Source of the DNA: Viridibacterium sp035456105
GTDB lineage: Bacteria > Pseudomonadota > Gammaproteobacteria > Burkholderiales > Rhodocyclaceae
Direction of reading: 5' to 3'
DNA length: 64,000 nt
NCBI GenBank assembly: GCA_035456105.1
Contig: DATIDV010000048.1
Coordinates: 124,001 to 188,000, forward strand
Shown here in pieces: positions 1-9,408 of this stretch; within the stretch, counting starts at the first letter, position 1, and each line of letters starts with the position of its first letter. The notes beneath the pieces are model-generated. The model searched no databases, was not told the origin of the DNA, and saw only the letters and a list, made by a program, of their open reading frames with translations. The translations under genes were made by a program, and so were the position numbers.

Positions 1-31
1 CCAGCAGCCCGAGTGTCGCGAGCGAAATCAT
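1..31 (-). CDS. Start of an unidentified gene (partial, runs off left edge)
   Basis: The minus strand reads ATG at 31-29, overlapping the TGA stop of the methyltransferase gene as ATGA. It continues open to the window edge as Met-Ile-Ser-Leu-Ala-Thr-Leu-Gly-Leu-Leu. The ATGA overlap suggests translational coupling in the same operon. The hydrophobic start would suit a membrane or exported protein, but ten residues cannot identify it. Confidence 0.35.
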   Translation of the reverse strand, partial: MISLATLGLL

Positions 32-1092
32 CAGCGCTTCTCGAAGAGGTAGTGGCTCACCCACCACTGGCCGCCGTCATCCCAGGCGAATAACTCCTCG
101 ACCGATAGGAAGAAGAGCCGCCAGCGCATCCACCACTGCGACGCGTCACGCTCGCCGTAAATATTGCTGAACAGCGGCATCAACGTGTCGCGCTGCGCGT
201 CCATGCGCGCCAGCCATGCGGCCGAGGTACGCGCATAGTGCCGACCGTCCCAGCGCCAGCGATGCAACAGGCGCAGATCGTTCTGGCAGCGCAGCGCGAA
301 GTCGTCGCTGGGCATCATGCCGCCGGAGAAGAAGTGGCGGCTCATCCAGTCGCTGGCATCGCGCGCCTCGAAGGTGTAAGGCGCTTCGCGGTGGGCGAAG
401 ACATGCATGAAGAATCGACCGCCGGGCTGAAGCCAGCCTGCGACCTTGGCGAAGGCGCGCGGCCAGTTGCGCAGGTGTTCGAACATTTCCACCGAGACGA
501 CGCGGTCGTAGCGCTCGGTGGTGTCGAAGTCATTGAAGTCCTGCGTGATGACTTCGAGGTTCTGCAAGCCGCGCACGCTTGCCGTGGCTTCGATGTAGTG
601 GCGCTGTGAATGCGAATTGGAGACAGCGGTGATGCGTGCGCCGGGAAAGCGCTCGGCCATCCACAGGCTCAGCGAGCCCCAGCCGCAGCCGAGCTCGAGG
701 ATGCGCTGGCCGTCGGCGAGGCCGGCGCGGGCACAGGTCTCAGCGAGCGATGCGGCCTCGGCCTGCTCCAGCGTGTCCACGCCTTGCGGCCACCAGCAGC
801 AGCTGTATTTGCGGCGTGGCCCCAGCACGGCACCGAAGAATTCCGCCGGCAGCTCGTAGTGCTGTTCGTTGGCCTTCTCGGGCAGCAAGGCCAGCGGCGC
901 TTCGGCCAGTCCATGGAAGAAGTCCTCGGCAAGGCGCGCGCCGCTTTCGGCATCGCCGCTGTGCAGTTCCGCCAGGCGCTGGCGCAACAGGCGACGGATA
1001 CCGAGGCGGATGGCGCCATCCGGCACCAGGCCCTGTTCAACCCAGTGAATGGCTCGGGCGGTATTGTCGGATGTGCGCATGGGTGTCTCCAT
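31..1092 (-). CDS. Cyclopropane-fatty-acyl-phospholipid synthase-like SAM methyltransferase
   Basis: About 353 residues of the CFA-synthase/mycolic-acid methyltransferase type, soluble or membrane-peripheral. The SAM-binding motif I reads ILELGCGWGSLSLWMAERF near the middle and is followed by the typical ITAVSNSHSQRHYIEA stretch. An aromatic-rich YSCCWWP segment lies before the methyltransferase domain, as in this family. Family members add a methylene group across unsaturated lipid acyl chains, but many such paralogs in proteobacteria have no proven substrate, so the reaction here is inferred. The start is ambiguous: GTG at 1122, ATG at 1092 (AGGGAG about 11 bases upstream) or ATG at 1080 (GGAG about 6 bases upstream). 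It runs divergently from earP and overlaps the next minus-strand gene by four bases. Confidence 0.85.
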   Translation of the reverse strand: METPMRTSDNTARAIHWVEQGLVPDGAIRLGIRRLLRQRLAELHSGDAESGARLAEDFFHGLAEAPLALLPEKANEQHYELPAEFFGAVLGPRRKYSCCWWPQGVDTLEQAEAASLAETCARAGLADGQRILELGCGWGSLSLWMAERFPGARITAVSNSHSQRHYIEATASVRGLQNLEVITQDFNDFDTTERYDRVVSVEMFEHLRNWPRAFAKVAGWLQPGGRFFMHVFAHREAPYTFEARDASDWMSRHFFSGGMMPSDDFALRCQNDLRLLHRWRWDGRHYARTSAAWLARMDAQRDTLMPLFSNIYGERDASQWWMRWRLFFLSVEELFAWDDGGQWWVSHYLFEKR

Positions 1093-1229
1093 ATCGTTGG
1101 GGGTCTCCCTGCTCGTACGCACGGTGAACGTTTCCGGATCAGCGTGCCGCTATATTCCAGCTCGCCAACGCCAGTACACTGCCCGTACTTTTCGTCCACT
1201 ACGCCATTGCAAGGCTCGCAGGCTCCGAC

Positions 1230-2387
1230 GTGACCGCTCGCTCTCCACTACGTATCGACATCTTCTGCGCCGTCATCGACAACTTCGGCGATGCCGGTGT
1301 GTGCTGGCGTCTGGCGCGGCAGCTGGCGGTCGAGCATGGCTGCGACGTGCGTCTGTGGCTGGACCGGCCCGAGGTGCTGGCCGCGCTGCTGCCGGCCCTG
1401 CGTCTCGACGAGGCGGGACGCGAGTTTGACGGCGTGCAGATCGACGACTGGCAGGCAGGTGCTGCGGCGGAGCCCGCCGATATCGTCATCGAAGCTTTCG
1501 CCTGCAATCCGCCCGCGAGCTTCATCGCCCGCATGGCGGCGCGCGCACGAGCGCCGGTATGGATCAATCTCGAATACCTCAGCGCCGAAGACTGGGTGGA
1601 AGGCAGCCACGGCCTGCCGTCGAAGCACCCGCAGCTGGGTCTGCTCAAGCATTTCTACTTTCCCGGCTTCACGCCCGCGACCGGTGGCCTGCTCAAGGAA
1701 CAGGGGCTGGATGCAGCGCGCGCAGCGTTCCAGTCAGACAGCGAGTCCCAGCGCGGTTTCTGGCGCGATTGCGGGGTGCCGGAACCACAGCCGGGCGCCT
1801 TGTGCATTTCCCTGTTCGCCTACGAGAACGCCGCCCTGCCGGCCTTGCTCGATGCCTGGGCGCAGGGCGGGCAGCCCGTGTATTGCGCCGTGCCGCTGGG
1901 GCGCTCGCTGGCGGCCGTCGCAGCGTGGAGTGGGGTGGTCGATCTGGCGGCCGGCAGCCTGATCGAACGCGACGCGTTGCGTCTCGTGGTATTGCCCTTC
2001 CTCAGCCAGACGGACTACGACAGCCTGCTGTGGGCCTGCGAGCTGAACTTCGTGCGCGGCGAGGACTCCTTCGTGCGCGCGCAATGGGCGCAGCGCCCCT
2101 TCGTGTGGCACATCTATCAGCAGGAAGAGGGCGCGCACCGCATCAAGCTGGAGGCTTTCCTGCGACGCTACACCGCCGGACTCGAGCCCGCCGCGAGCGA
2201 GGCTCTGGGCGATTTCTGGCGCGCCTGGGAAGCGCAGGACGGGGCGGCTGCAGCCCACTGCTGGCCGGCATTGCGGACGCGATTGCCGATGCTCTCGGAA
2301 CACGCCTTGCGCTGGGACAAAGACATCACGAAATTGGGCGATCTCTCTTCCAAGCTGCTGATTTTCTGTAAAGATTTGGTAGAATAA
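1230..2387 (+). CDS. earP: EF-P arginine rhamnosyltransferase EarP
   Basis: 385-residue cytosolic glycosyltransferase that moves rhamnose from dTDP-L-rhamnose onto Arg32 of elongation factor P, activating it for rescue of polyproline-stalled ribosomes. The N terminus shows the EarP hallmark VIDNFGDAGVCWRLARQL, with the Asp residues of the DNFGD motif near positions 17-21. A second family motif, RGEDSFVRAQWA (about residues 276-287), carries the conserved Glu-Asp that contacts the nucleotide sugar. The start is GTG at 1230. efp follows 66 bases downstream, the usual earP-efp arrangement. dTDP-rhamnose synthesis genes are not in this window. The call is firm because substrate residue and enzyme occur together. 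Confidence 0.96.
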   Translation: MTARSPLRIDIFCAVIDNFGDAGVCWRLARQLAVEHGCDVRLWLDRPEVLAALLPALRLDEAGREFDGVQIDDWQAGAAAEPADIVIEAFACNPPASFIARMAARARAPVWINLEYLSAEDWVEGSHGLPSKHPQLGLLKHFYFPGFTPATGGLLKEQGLDAARAAFQSDSESQRGFWRDCGVPEPQPGALCISLFAYENAALPALLDAWAQGGQPVYCAVPLGRSLAAVAAWSGVVDLAAGSLIERDALRLVVLPFLSQTDYDSLLWACELNFVRGEDSFVRAQWAQRPFVWHIYQQEEGAHRIKLEAFLRRYTAGLEPAASEALGDFWRAWEAQDGAAAAHCWPALRTRLPMLSEHALRWDKDITKLGDLSSKLLIFCKDLVE

Positions 2388-2453
2388 TGGGCTTTGCAAT
2401 TCCGGACAGGCGCTTGGGCGCCTAACTCAACATCAGGCAGGTGCCCCGTAATC

Positions 2454-3011
2454 ATGAAAACAGCACAAGAACTCCGCGTTGGTAACGTAGTAATGGTTGG
2501 CGCCGACGCCCTCGTCGTCCAGCGCGCCGAGTACAGCAAGGGTGGCCGCAACGCCGCCCAGGTGAAGATGAAATTCAAGAATCTGCTGACCGAAGCGGGC
2601 AGCGAATTCGTTTACAAGGCCGACGACAAGTTTGAAGTCGTTCAGCTTGATCGCAAGGAAGTGACCTACTCCTACTTCGCCGATCCGATGTACGTCTTCA
2701 TGGACGCCGAGTACAACCAGTACGAAATCGAAGCGGACTACGTGGCCGACGCGCTCAAGTACTTGGAAGACGGCCTGGCTTGCGAAGTCGTGTTCTACAA
2801 CGAGAAGGCCATTTCCGTGGAAATGCCGAAGTACGTCGTGCGTGAAGTCATCTACACCGAGCCAGCCGTCAAGGGCGACACCTCCGGCAAGGTCATGAAG
2901 CCAGCGCGTCTGGCCTCCGGCTTCGAACTGCCTGTTCCCGCTTTCGTTGAAATTGGCGACAAGATCGAAATCGACACGGCAACGAACGAGTACCGCAGCC
3001 GCGTGAAGTAA
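2454..3011 (+). CDS. efp: Translation elongation factor P
   Basis: 185-residue EF-P, which enters the ribosomal E site and stimulates peptide bond formation at proline runs. The tip of domain I reads SKGGRNAAQVKMK, with Arg at position 32, the residue glycosylated by EarP. Lys-type (EpmA) EF-Ps have Lys here, so the sequence itself predicts rhamnosylation. The ATG at 2454 gives the standard N terminus MKTAQELRVGNV; upstream in-frame codons are too far out. A strong intrinsic terminator follows, so earP and efp probably end one transcript. Length and C-terminal domain (ending EYRSRVK) are normal. Confidence 0.98.
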   Translation: MKTAQELRVGNVVMVGADALVVQRAEYSKGGRNAAQVKMKFKNLLTEAGSEFVYKADDKFEVVQLDRKEVTYSYFADPMYVFMDAEYNQYEIEADYVADALKYLEDGLACEVVFYNEKAISVEMPKYVVREVIYTEPAVKGDTSGKVMKPARLASGFELPVPAFVEIGDKIEIDTATNEYRSRVK

Positions 3012-3030
3012 GCGCAGCCCGGCATCAATG

Positions 3031-3054
3031 AAAAAGGCCCTGCGGGGCCTTTTT
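3031..3054 (+). terminator. Rho-independent terminator of efp
   Basis: AAAAAGGCCC-TGC-GGGGCCTTTTT: a GC-rich stem flanked by A and T runs, 20 bases after the efp stop. The A run on the other side would let it work in both directions. Confidence 0.88.
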
Positions 3055-3081
3055 GCTGCCTGCGTTGTCGCGCACGATCGA

Positions 3082-3109
3082 AGAAAAGGGGCCGACGGCC
3101 CCTTTTCTT
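3082..3109. terminator. Second hairpin, terminator-like
   Basis: A perfect stem AGAAAAGGGGCC / GGCCCCTTTTCTT with a GAC loop, 27 bases beyond the efp terminator. It looks like a back-up terminator usable on either strand. The remaining intergenic sequence to uvrA (3110-3380) shows no gene; it presumably holds the uvrA promoter, but I could not pick a convincing one. Confidence 0.65.
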
Positions 3110-3380
3110 ATTGGCTTCCGGCCCCAGCTGAGAGACTGCTGACATCCGGCTGACAGTATTGCGCAGGGAAAGTCGCGACATGAAAGGCGGTTTGCCTTGA
3201 AGCTGCCTGGTCCGGGCTGCTTCCTGCTGTCTGTCAGAGGCTATGTCAGCAGGTCTGCCTCAGCAGCCCGCGCCGACTCCCGATTCAATCGATAATCACG
3301 GGTCGGCGATTGATGGCCCGTCGTATCGCGGCCGGCACCCCGGCTGAAACTCGCTCCACCCTTCAAGGCATTCCCACTTC

Positions 3381-6300
3381 ATGAGCCAGCACCCGTACAT
3401 CCGCATTCGCGGCGCACGCCAGAACAACCTCAAGAATCTCGACATCGACATCCCCACCGGTGAGCTGGTGGTTGTCACCGGCCCGTCGGGTTCGGGCAAG
3501 AGTTCGCTGGTATTCGACACGCTGTATGCGGAAGGCCAGCGACGCTATGTCGAGACTTTCTCGCCCTATGCGCGCCAGTTCCTCGATCGCATGGACAAGC
3601 CGCAGGTGGATCGCATCGAAGGCGTGCCGCCAGCGATTGCCATCGACCAGAGCAACCAGGTGCGCACCTCGCGCAGCACCGTCGGCACCATGACCGAGCT
3701 GGCCGACTACCTCAAGCTGCTCTACGCGCGCGCCTCGACGCTGTACTGCAAGGGTTGCGGCGCGAAGGTCGTGCGCGAGACGCCCGAGACCATCCTGCAC
3801 GAGCTGGCCGAGCGTTGCCCGAAGCATGACGACCCGCGTCTGGCCATCGTCGCGGCCTTGCCGATCCCCGAGAATTTCACCGGAGAGGAAATGCGCGGTC
3901 ACCTCGAACGCCAGGGCTTCACGAGAGTCACGCAGCAGGACAAACGCATGCTCGTGACGGTGGACCGTTTCCGCTTCGGCAACACCGATGCCGGCCGCGT
4001 TAACGAAGCGCTCGCGACGGCGCGGCGCCTTGGCAACGGCCTCGTCGAGGTTCATCTGGGCGGAGAGGTTGTCGACTCCTCACTCCTCACGCCTGACTCA
4101 TCCCTTGCCGTATGGCGCTTCTCCGCGGACCTGCATTGCGCGCATTGCGACATTCACTACGCCGAACCTACGTCCTCGCACTTCTCGTTCAATTCCGCTG
4201 TCGGCGCGTGTGAAACCTGTAAAGGTTTCGGTCGCGTCATCGGCGTCGACTTCGGCCTCATCGTGCCGGACGAATCGAAGAGCCTCGCCGGCGGCGCCGT
4301 CAAACCGTGGCAGACCGAGAGCTACAAGGAATGTCAGGACGACATGATGAAGATGGCGAAGTCGCGCGGCATCGCCACCGACATCGCCTGGCGTGATCTG
4401 CCGGAAGAGCATCGTACCTGGGTCATGGAAGGCGAGCCCGAGTTCAAGAGCTGGCAACGTTCCTGGCCGAAATACTGGTACGGCGTGCGCCGCTTCTTCG
4501 ACTGGCTGGAGACCAAGGCATACAAGATGCATATCCGTGTCTTGCTGTCGCGCTATAGGGCGTACACAGATTGCCCGACTTGCGAGGGTGCACGGCTGAA
4601 GACGGACTCCTTGTTGTGGAGGGTGGGGACCAAGGAGCAGGCGGACGCGGCTCTGGCTGTCGGCGCGCCCCAAACAAGCTCCCCTCTCCCGCTTGCGGGA
4701 GAGGGGGTGGGGGAGAGGGCTGCGAGTTATGTCGCGGATGTAGCAGCCCTCTCCCGACCCTCCGGGCCACCCTCTCCCGCAAGCGGGAGAGGGAACAGCA
4801 ACGGCTCGGGCGCGGTTCCAGCAACTGCACGAAAACGCTTCCGCCCCCACGGCGCATGGCTGCCCGAAGCCACGCTGCAAAACCTCCCCGGCCTGTCCAT
4901 CCACGACGCCATGCGCCTGCCCATCGACCGTGCGCGTGACTTCTTCGCCACGCTGTCAATGCCCGGCACGGCAGGTGAGGCCGCCGATCTGGTGATGACC
5001 GAGATCCGCAGCCGCATCAGCTATCTGTGCGAAGTAGGCCTGGGCTATCTCACACTGGATCGCCAGAGCCGTACCCTGTCCGGTGGTGAGGTCCAGCGTA
5101 TCAACCTCACGACCGCGCTCGGCACTTCGCTGGTTAACGCGCTGTTCGTGCTGGACGAGCCCTCCATCGGCCTGCACCCGCGCGACATCGATCGCATCAA
5201 TGGCGTCATGCGCAATCTGCGCGATGCGGGCAACTCGCTGATCGTCGTTGAACACGATCCTGCTGTCATGTTGAATGCCGATCGCATCATCGACATCGGC
5301 CCCGGTCCGGGCGCCGCCGGTGGCAACATCGTTTTCAACGGCACGCCGGACGAATTGCGTGGGCGTCAGGACACGCTCACGGCGCAGTTCCTCGGCGGCC
5401 ACCGCAAGGTCGATGCGGGCCTCGTGCGCCAGAGCGTCGACGCGAAAACACCGCGCCTCAAACTGCTCGGTGCAACGGCAAACAATCTCAAGAACGTCGA
5501 CCTGTCTATTCCGCTCGGCCGCCTCGTCTGCGTCACCGGCGTGTCCGGTTCCGGCAAGTCGACGCTGATACAGGACGTGCTCTATCTCGCGCTGAAGAAA
5601 GCCAAGGGCGAGGCTGCCGAAACACCAGGCGCGTTCGACAAGCTGATTGGCGACGATCTGATCGAATCCATCGTCATGGTCGATCAGAGTGCGATCGGCA
5701 AGACCACGCGCTCGAATCCGGCAAGTTATGTCGGCGCCTTCGACGTGATTCGCAAGCGTTTCGCCGCGCTACCTGAAGCCGAGCAACGCGGCTACACGGC
5801 CGGTACCTTCTCGTTCAATTCCGGTGACGGCCGCTGCCCGACCTGTGGCGGCAATGGCTTCGAGCACGTCGAGATGCAGTTCCTCTCCGACGTCTATTTG
5901 CGCTGCCCGGATTGCGACGGCACGCGCTATCGCCCGGAAGTGCTCGAACTCAAATTGAAGGACAAGAGCATCGCCGAGGTGCTGGAACTCACGGCCATCG
6001 ACGCGCTGACTTTCTTCGGCGACGACAAGGAAGTCGTGCGTGCGGTGCAGCCATTGGTCGACGTGGGTCTCGACTATCTCACGCTCGGCCAGCCGGTGCC
6101 GACCTTGTCGGGCGGCGAGGCGCAACGTCTCAAACTCGCGGGCCATCTCGCCGACTATTCCGCGAAGAGCGCCGCGAAGAAGAAAGCAGCCACACGCGGT
6201 AGCCTGTTCCTGTTCGACGAACCTACGACCGGCTTGCATTTCGGCGATATCGAGAAGTTGTTGCGTGCATTGCGCGCCCTCGTCGACGCCGGCAATACCG

Positions 6301-9197
6301 TGCTTGTCGTCGAACACAATCTGGATGTCATGCGCGCAGCAGACTGGCTGATTGATCTTGGCCCTGAAGGTGGCGATGGGGGTGGCGAGATTCTCGTTGA
6401 AGGCACGATCGAGGATGTGATCGCGTGCGAGCGTTCGCACACCGGCGTGGCGCTGGCCGCCTACGCTGGCGAAATGGATGGTGGTGTCGAGGCCGCGCAG
6501 AAGCGCGATGCGGCTGCCGCCCTGCGTGTTGCGGAAGCGCCCGCGCGCTACCGTCGCGTGCAGGACTCCATCGACATCGTGCATGCTCGCGAGCACAACC
6601 TGAAGAACGTCTCGCTGCGGATCAAGCACAACCAGTTCACCGTCGTGACTGGTGTGTCCGGCTCGGGCAAGTCAACGCTTGCGTTCGACATCCTGTTTGC
6701 CGAAGGTCAGCGTCGCTATCTCGAATCGCTCAACGCCTATGCACGCCAGTTCGTGCAGCCTGCGTCGAAGCCCGACGTGGACGCCATTCACGGTATTCCG
6801 CCGACGGTAGCGATCGAGCAGCGCACCAGTCGTGGTGGCCGCAAGAGCACGGTCGGCACGCTCACCGAAGTGCATCACTTCCTGCGCCTGCTGTTCGTCA
6901 AACTCGGCACGCAGCATTGCCCGAGCTGCGATTGCGCCATCGAGCCGCAGAGCATGGAGGCGATTGCCGCACGCATGCTGCGTGACTATCGTGGCCAGCG
7001 CATCGGCCTGCTCGCGCCGCTGGTGGTCAATCGCAAGGGGCTCTACACGGACCTCGCCAAGTGGGCCAAGAACAAGGGCTACACGCATCTGCGTGTCGAT
7101 GGTGAGTTCCTGCCGGTGTCGCCATGGCCGCGCCTGGATCGCTTCAAGGAGCACAACATCGAACTGCCGGTCGCCGACGTGCAGATCGAGGGGGACAACG
7201 AGACCGAGCTGCGCGAGAAGCTCGCTGCTGCGCTGGGCTTCGGCAAGGGCATCGTGCGAGTGATCACGCCCGAAGAGCAAGCGGGTGTCGTGTTCTCGAC
7301 GCTGCGCGCCTGCCCGTCCTGCGGCACCAGCTTCCCCGAACTCGACCCGCGCCTGTTCTCGTACAACTCCAAGCACGGCTGGTGCGAGACCTGCTGCGGC
7401 ACCGGCGTGCAGATTCCAGCCTGGATGAAGGACGAGGAAACGGACGTGGCCGAGATGGAATTCGCTGGCCTTGATGACAGCGGAGAAGAGGTGGCATGCA
7501 CGGCCTGCGACGGGCAGCGCCTCAATCCAGTTGCACTGGCCGTGCGCTATCACGACAAGTCGATCGCGAAGTACAGTGAGGAATCCGTCGGCGAACTCGC
7601 GCAATGGGCTGCGCAATTGAAGCTCAAGGGACGCGAAGCGGAAATCGGTCGCGACATCATCAGCGAGCTGACGCATCGTCTCGCTTTCTTGCGCGACGTG
7701 GGCCTCGGTTACCTCGCGCTGGATCGCGCCGCGCCGACTCTGTCTGGCGGCGAAGCGCAGCGCATCCGTCTTGCGGCGCAGCTTGGCAGCAATCTGCGCG
7801 GTGTTTGCTACGTGCTCGACGAGCCATCAATTGGTCTGCATCCGCGCGACAACGGCGTGCTGCTGGATATGCTTGAGGCATTGCGTGCCAAGGGCAACAC
7901 GGTGGTGGTCGTCGAGCATGACGAGGAAACGATTCGCCGCGCTGATGAAGTGCTCGACCTCGGCCCCGGCGCAGGTACGCGTGGCGGTCGTCTTATCGCG
8001 CAGGGCACGGCGAAGGAGTTGATTGCGTCACCCGATTCGGTGACCGGGCAATGCCTGCGCGAGCCGATGCAGCATCCGCTGCACAAGCGTAACGAAGTGG
8101 CGAAGAAGGATGAGGCCATCGAACTGGTCGGCGCCAACCTGCACAACCTGCGCAATGCCGCAGCGCGTGTGCCGCTTGCCCGTCTGACCGTCGTCACCGG
8201 CGTATCCGGTTCGGGCAAGTCGACGCTGGCGCGCGATGTCCTGCATGCATCGCTGAAGCGCCTCATCGGTGAAGAGGAAGATGCGAAGAAGGCGGCGCGC
8301 AAGAATGCCGCGCCTTTGCCACCGCGACGCGGAGCGGGCAAGCCGCCCTACGCATCGCTGACCGGCTACGAGCCCGTCGGTCGCGTGCTCGAAGTGGATC
8401 AGACACCGATAGGCAAGACGCCACGTTCCTGCCCGGCAACCTACGTCGGTTTCTGGGATGCCATCCGCAAGCTGTTCGCCGACACGGAAGTGTCGAAGCT
8501 GCGCGGCTGGACTGCGGCGCGCTTTTCGTTCAACACGGGCGAGGGGCGCTGCCCCGCCTGCGAAGGCGCCGGCCAGCAGACGGTGGCGATGAATTTCCTG
8601 CCCGACGTGAAGGTGCTGTGCGATGTCTGCAACGGCAAGCGCTTCAACGCCGACACGCTATCCGCGACCTGGCGTGGCAAGACGATTTCCGATGTGCTGC
8701 AGATGGAGATCGACGAAGCGGTCGACTTCTTCGCCGCGCATCCAGCGGTGTCGCATCCGCTCAAGTTGCTGCAGGACGTGGGCCTTGGCTACCTCACGAT
8801 TGGTCAGCCCTCGCCGACGCTTTCTGGTGGCGAGGCGCAGCGTATCAAGCTGGTGACGGAGCTGTCGAAAGTGAAACTCGACGGCGCCGTGCGCAATCCG
8901 CGCGCGAAGAATCCGCACACGCTCTACGTGCTCGACGAGCCTACGGTCGGTCTGCACATGGCCGACGTGGCGAAGCTGATCCACGTGCTGCATCGCCTCG
9001 TCGAAGCCAACAACACGGTGCTGGTCATCGAGCATGATCTGGATGTCATGGCCGAGGCCGACTGGATCATCGACATGGGGCCGGAGGGGGGCGCGGAAGG
9101 CGGCACGGTGGTGTTCGAGGGCTCGCCGACGAAATTGCTGAAAGCGGATACGCATACGGCGAAGGCCTTACGGGATTTTCTGGCGCGGCGGAAGTAG
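3381..9197 (+). CDS. uvrA: Double-length UvrA (excinuclease ABC subunit A, tandem duplicated)
   Basis: 1938 residues, about twice the usual 940-residue UvrA, built as two complete UvrA units in one chain. Four ABC modules are visible. Walker A motifs are GPSGSGKSS near residue 34 and GVSGSGKST near 720, 1090 and 1605. LSGGE signatures lie near 567, 910, 1454 and 1814. Zinc-binding CxxC pairs occur in both halves (for example CETCKGFG, RCPTCGGNGF, CETCCGTG, RCPACEGAG). UvrA finds DNA lesions and loads UvrB in nucleotide excision repair. A UvrA dimer normally supplies four ATPase sites, so this chain could act as a covalent dimer (inference). Such long UvrA proteins are known in betaproteobacteria, normally beside a separate standard uvrA elsewhere. 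Residues about 434-471 are encoded by a palindromic repeat (4681-4793) that keeps the frame open. Confidence 0.93.
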   Translation: MSQHPYIRIRGARQNNLKNLDIDIPTGELVVVTGPSGSGKSSLVFDTLYAEGQRRYVETFSPYARQFLDRMDKPQVDRIEGVPPAIAIDQSNQVRTSRSTVGTMTELADYLKLLYARASTLYCKGCGAKVVRETPETILHELAERCPKHDDPRLAIVAALPIPENFTGEEMRGHLERQGFTRVTQQDKRMLVTVDRFRFGNTDAGRVNEALATARRLGNGLVEVHLGGEVVDSSLLTPDSSLAVWRFSADLHCAHCDIHYAEPTSSHFSFNSAVGACETCKGFGRVIGVDFGLIVPDESKSLAGGAVKPWQTESYKECQDDMMKMAKSRGIATDIAWRDLPEEHRTWVMEGEPEFKSWQRSWPKYWYGVRRFFDWLETKAYKMHIRVLLSRYRAYTDCPTCEGARLKTDSLLWRVGTKEQADAALAVGAPQTSSPLPLAGEGVGERAASYVADVAALSRPSGPPSPASGRGNSNGSGAVPATARKRFRPHGAWLPEATLQNLPGLSIHDAMRLPIDRARDFFATLSMPGTAGEAADLVMTEIRSRISYLCEVGLGYLTLDRQSRTLSGGEVQRINLTTALGTSLVNALFVLDEPSIGLHPRDIDRINGVMRNLRDAGNSLIVVEHDPAVMLNADRIIDIGPGPGAAGGNIVFNGTPDELRGRQDTLTAQFLGGHRKVDAGLVRQSVDAKTPRLKLLGATANNLKNVDLSIPLGRLVCVTGVSGSGKSTLIQDVLYLALKKAKGEAAETPGAFDKLIGDDLIESIVMVDQSAIGKTTRSNPASYVGAFDVIRKRFAALPEAEQRGYTAGTFSFNSGDGRCPTCGGNGFEHVEMQFLSDVYLRCPDCDGTRYRPEVLELKLKDKSIAEVLELTAIDALTFFGDDKEVVRAVQPLVDVGLDYLTLGQPVPTLSGGEAQRLKLAGHLADYSAKSAAKKKAATRGSLFLFDEPTTGLHFGDIEKLLRALRALVDAGNTVLVVEHNLDVMRAADWLIDLGPEGGDGGGEILVEGTIEDVIACERSHTGVALAAYAGEMDGGVEAAQKRDAAAALRVAEAPARYRRVQDSIDIVHAREHNLKNVSLRIKHNQFTVVTGVSGSGKSTLAFDILFAEGQRRYLESLNAYARQFVQPASKPDVDAIHGIPPTVAIEQRTSRGGRKSTVGTLTEVHHFLRLLFVKLGTQHCPSCDCAIEPQSMEAIAARMLRDYRGQRIGLLAPLVVNRKGLYTDLAKWAKNKGYTHLRVDGEFLPVSPWPRLDRFKEHNIELPVADVQIEGDNETELREKLAAALGFGKGIVRVITPEEQAGVVFSTLRACPSCGTSFPELDPRLFSYNSKHGWCETCCGTGVQIPAWMKDEETDVAEMEFAGLDDSGEEVACTACDGQRLNPVALAVRYHDKSIAKYSEESVGELAQWAAQLKLKGREAEIGRDIISELTHRLAFLRDVGLGYLALDRAAPTLSGGEAQRIRLAAQLGSNLRGVCYVLDEPSIGLHPRDNGVLLDMLEALRAKGNTVVVVEHDEETIRRADEVLDLGPGAGTRGGRLIAQGTAKELIASPDSVTGQCLREPMQHPLHKRNEVAKKDEAIELVGANLHNLRNAAARVPLARLTVVTGVSGSGKSTLARDVLHASLKRLIGEEEDAKKAARKNAAPLPPRRGAGKPPYASLTGYEPVGRVLEVDQTPIGKTPRSCPATYVGFWDAIRKLFADTEVSKLRGWTAARFSFNTGEGRCPACEGAGQQTVAMNFLPDVKVLCDVCNGKRFNADTLSATWRGKTISDVLQMEIDEAVDFFAAHPAVSHPLKLLQDVGLGYLTIGQPSPTLSGGEAQRIKLVTELSKVKLDGAVRNPRAKNPHTLYVLDEPTVGLHMADVAKLIHVLHRLVEANNTVLVIEHDLDVMAEADWIIDMGPEGGAEGGTVVFEGSPTKLLKADTHTAKALRDFLARRK
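4681..4793. repeat. REP/BIME-like palindromic element inside uvrA
   Basis: Two perfect palindromes, CCCTCTCCCGC-TT-GCGGGAGAGGG (within 4681-4706) and CCCTCTCCCGC-AA-GCGGGAGAGGG (4770-4793), bracket a second inverted pair GGGAGAGGGCTGC (4711-4723) / GCAGCCCTCTCCC (4743-4755) with a 19-base loop. The whole unit is a head-to-head pair of the same repeat. It is read in frame as PLPLAGEGVGERA ... PSPASGRG, peptides typical of such repeats and not of UvrA. Confidence 0.9.
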
Positions 9198-9273
9198 GGC
9201 ATCGAGTTGGGCGTGAAGTTGCGAGTATCTGACTCACGCAGCTGTCCCCTCCCTCATGCCCTCTCCCCAACCC

Positions 9274-9378
9274 CCGCTCCGCGCCCCCACGGTCGGGATT
9301 GCATTCCCGACCGTGGGGGCGCGGAGCGGATTGCATGCAATCCGAAACCCTCGCTTCGCCCCGCAAGCGGGCGAGGGG
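9274..9378. repeat. Nested palindromes: 25-bp perfect hairpin plus two more
   Basis: A perfect 25-base stem (9274-9298 with 9305-9329, loop TTGCAT) is overlapped by an 18-base perfect palindrome CGGATTGCATGCAATCCG (9327-9344). A further imperfect hairpin follows, CCCTCGC ... CCCGC-AA-GCGGGCGAGGG (9348-9377), which resembles the repeat inside uvrA. There is no T-run, so it is not a plain terminator. Confidence 0.85.
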
Positions 9379-9408
9379 GCTTCGATTGGCTGCGCCATTC
9401 ATAAAGCT

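Noticed and set aside
216..1233. Several overlapping plus-strand frames opposite the CFA-like methyltransferase
   Set aside because: The minus-strand product has clear methyltransferase motifs; the plus-strand frames have none.
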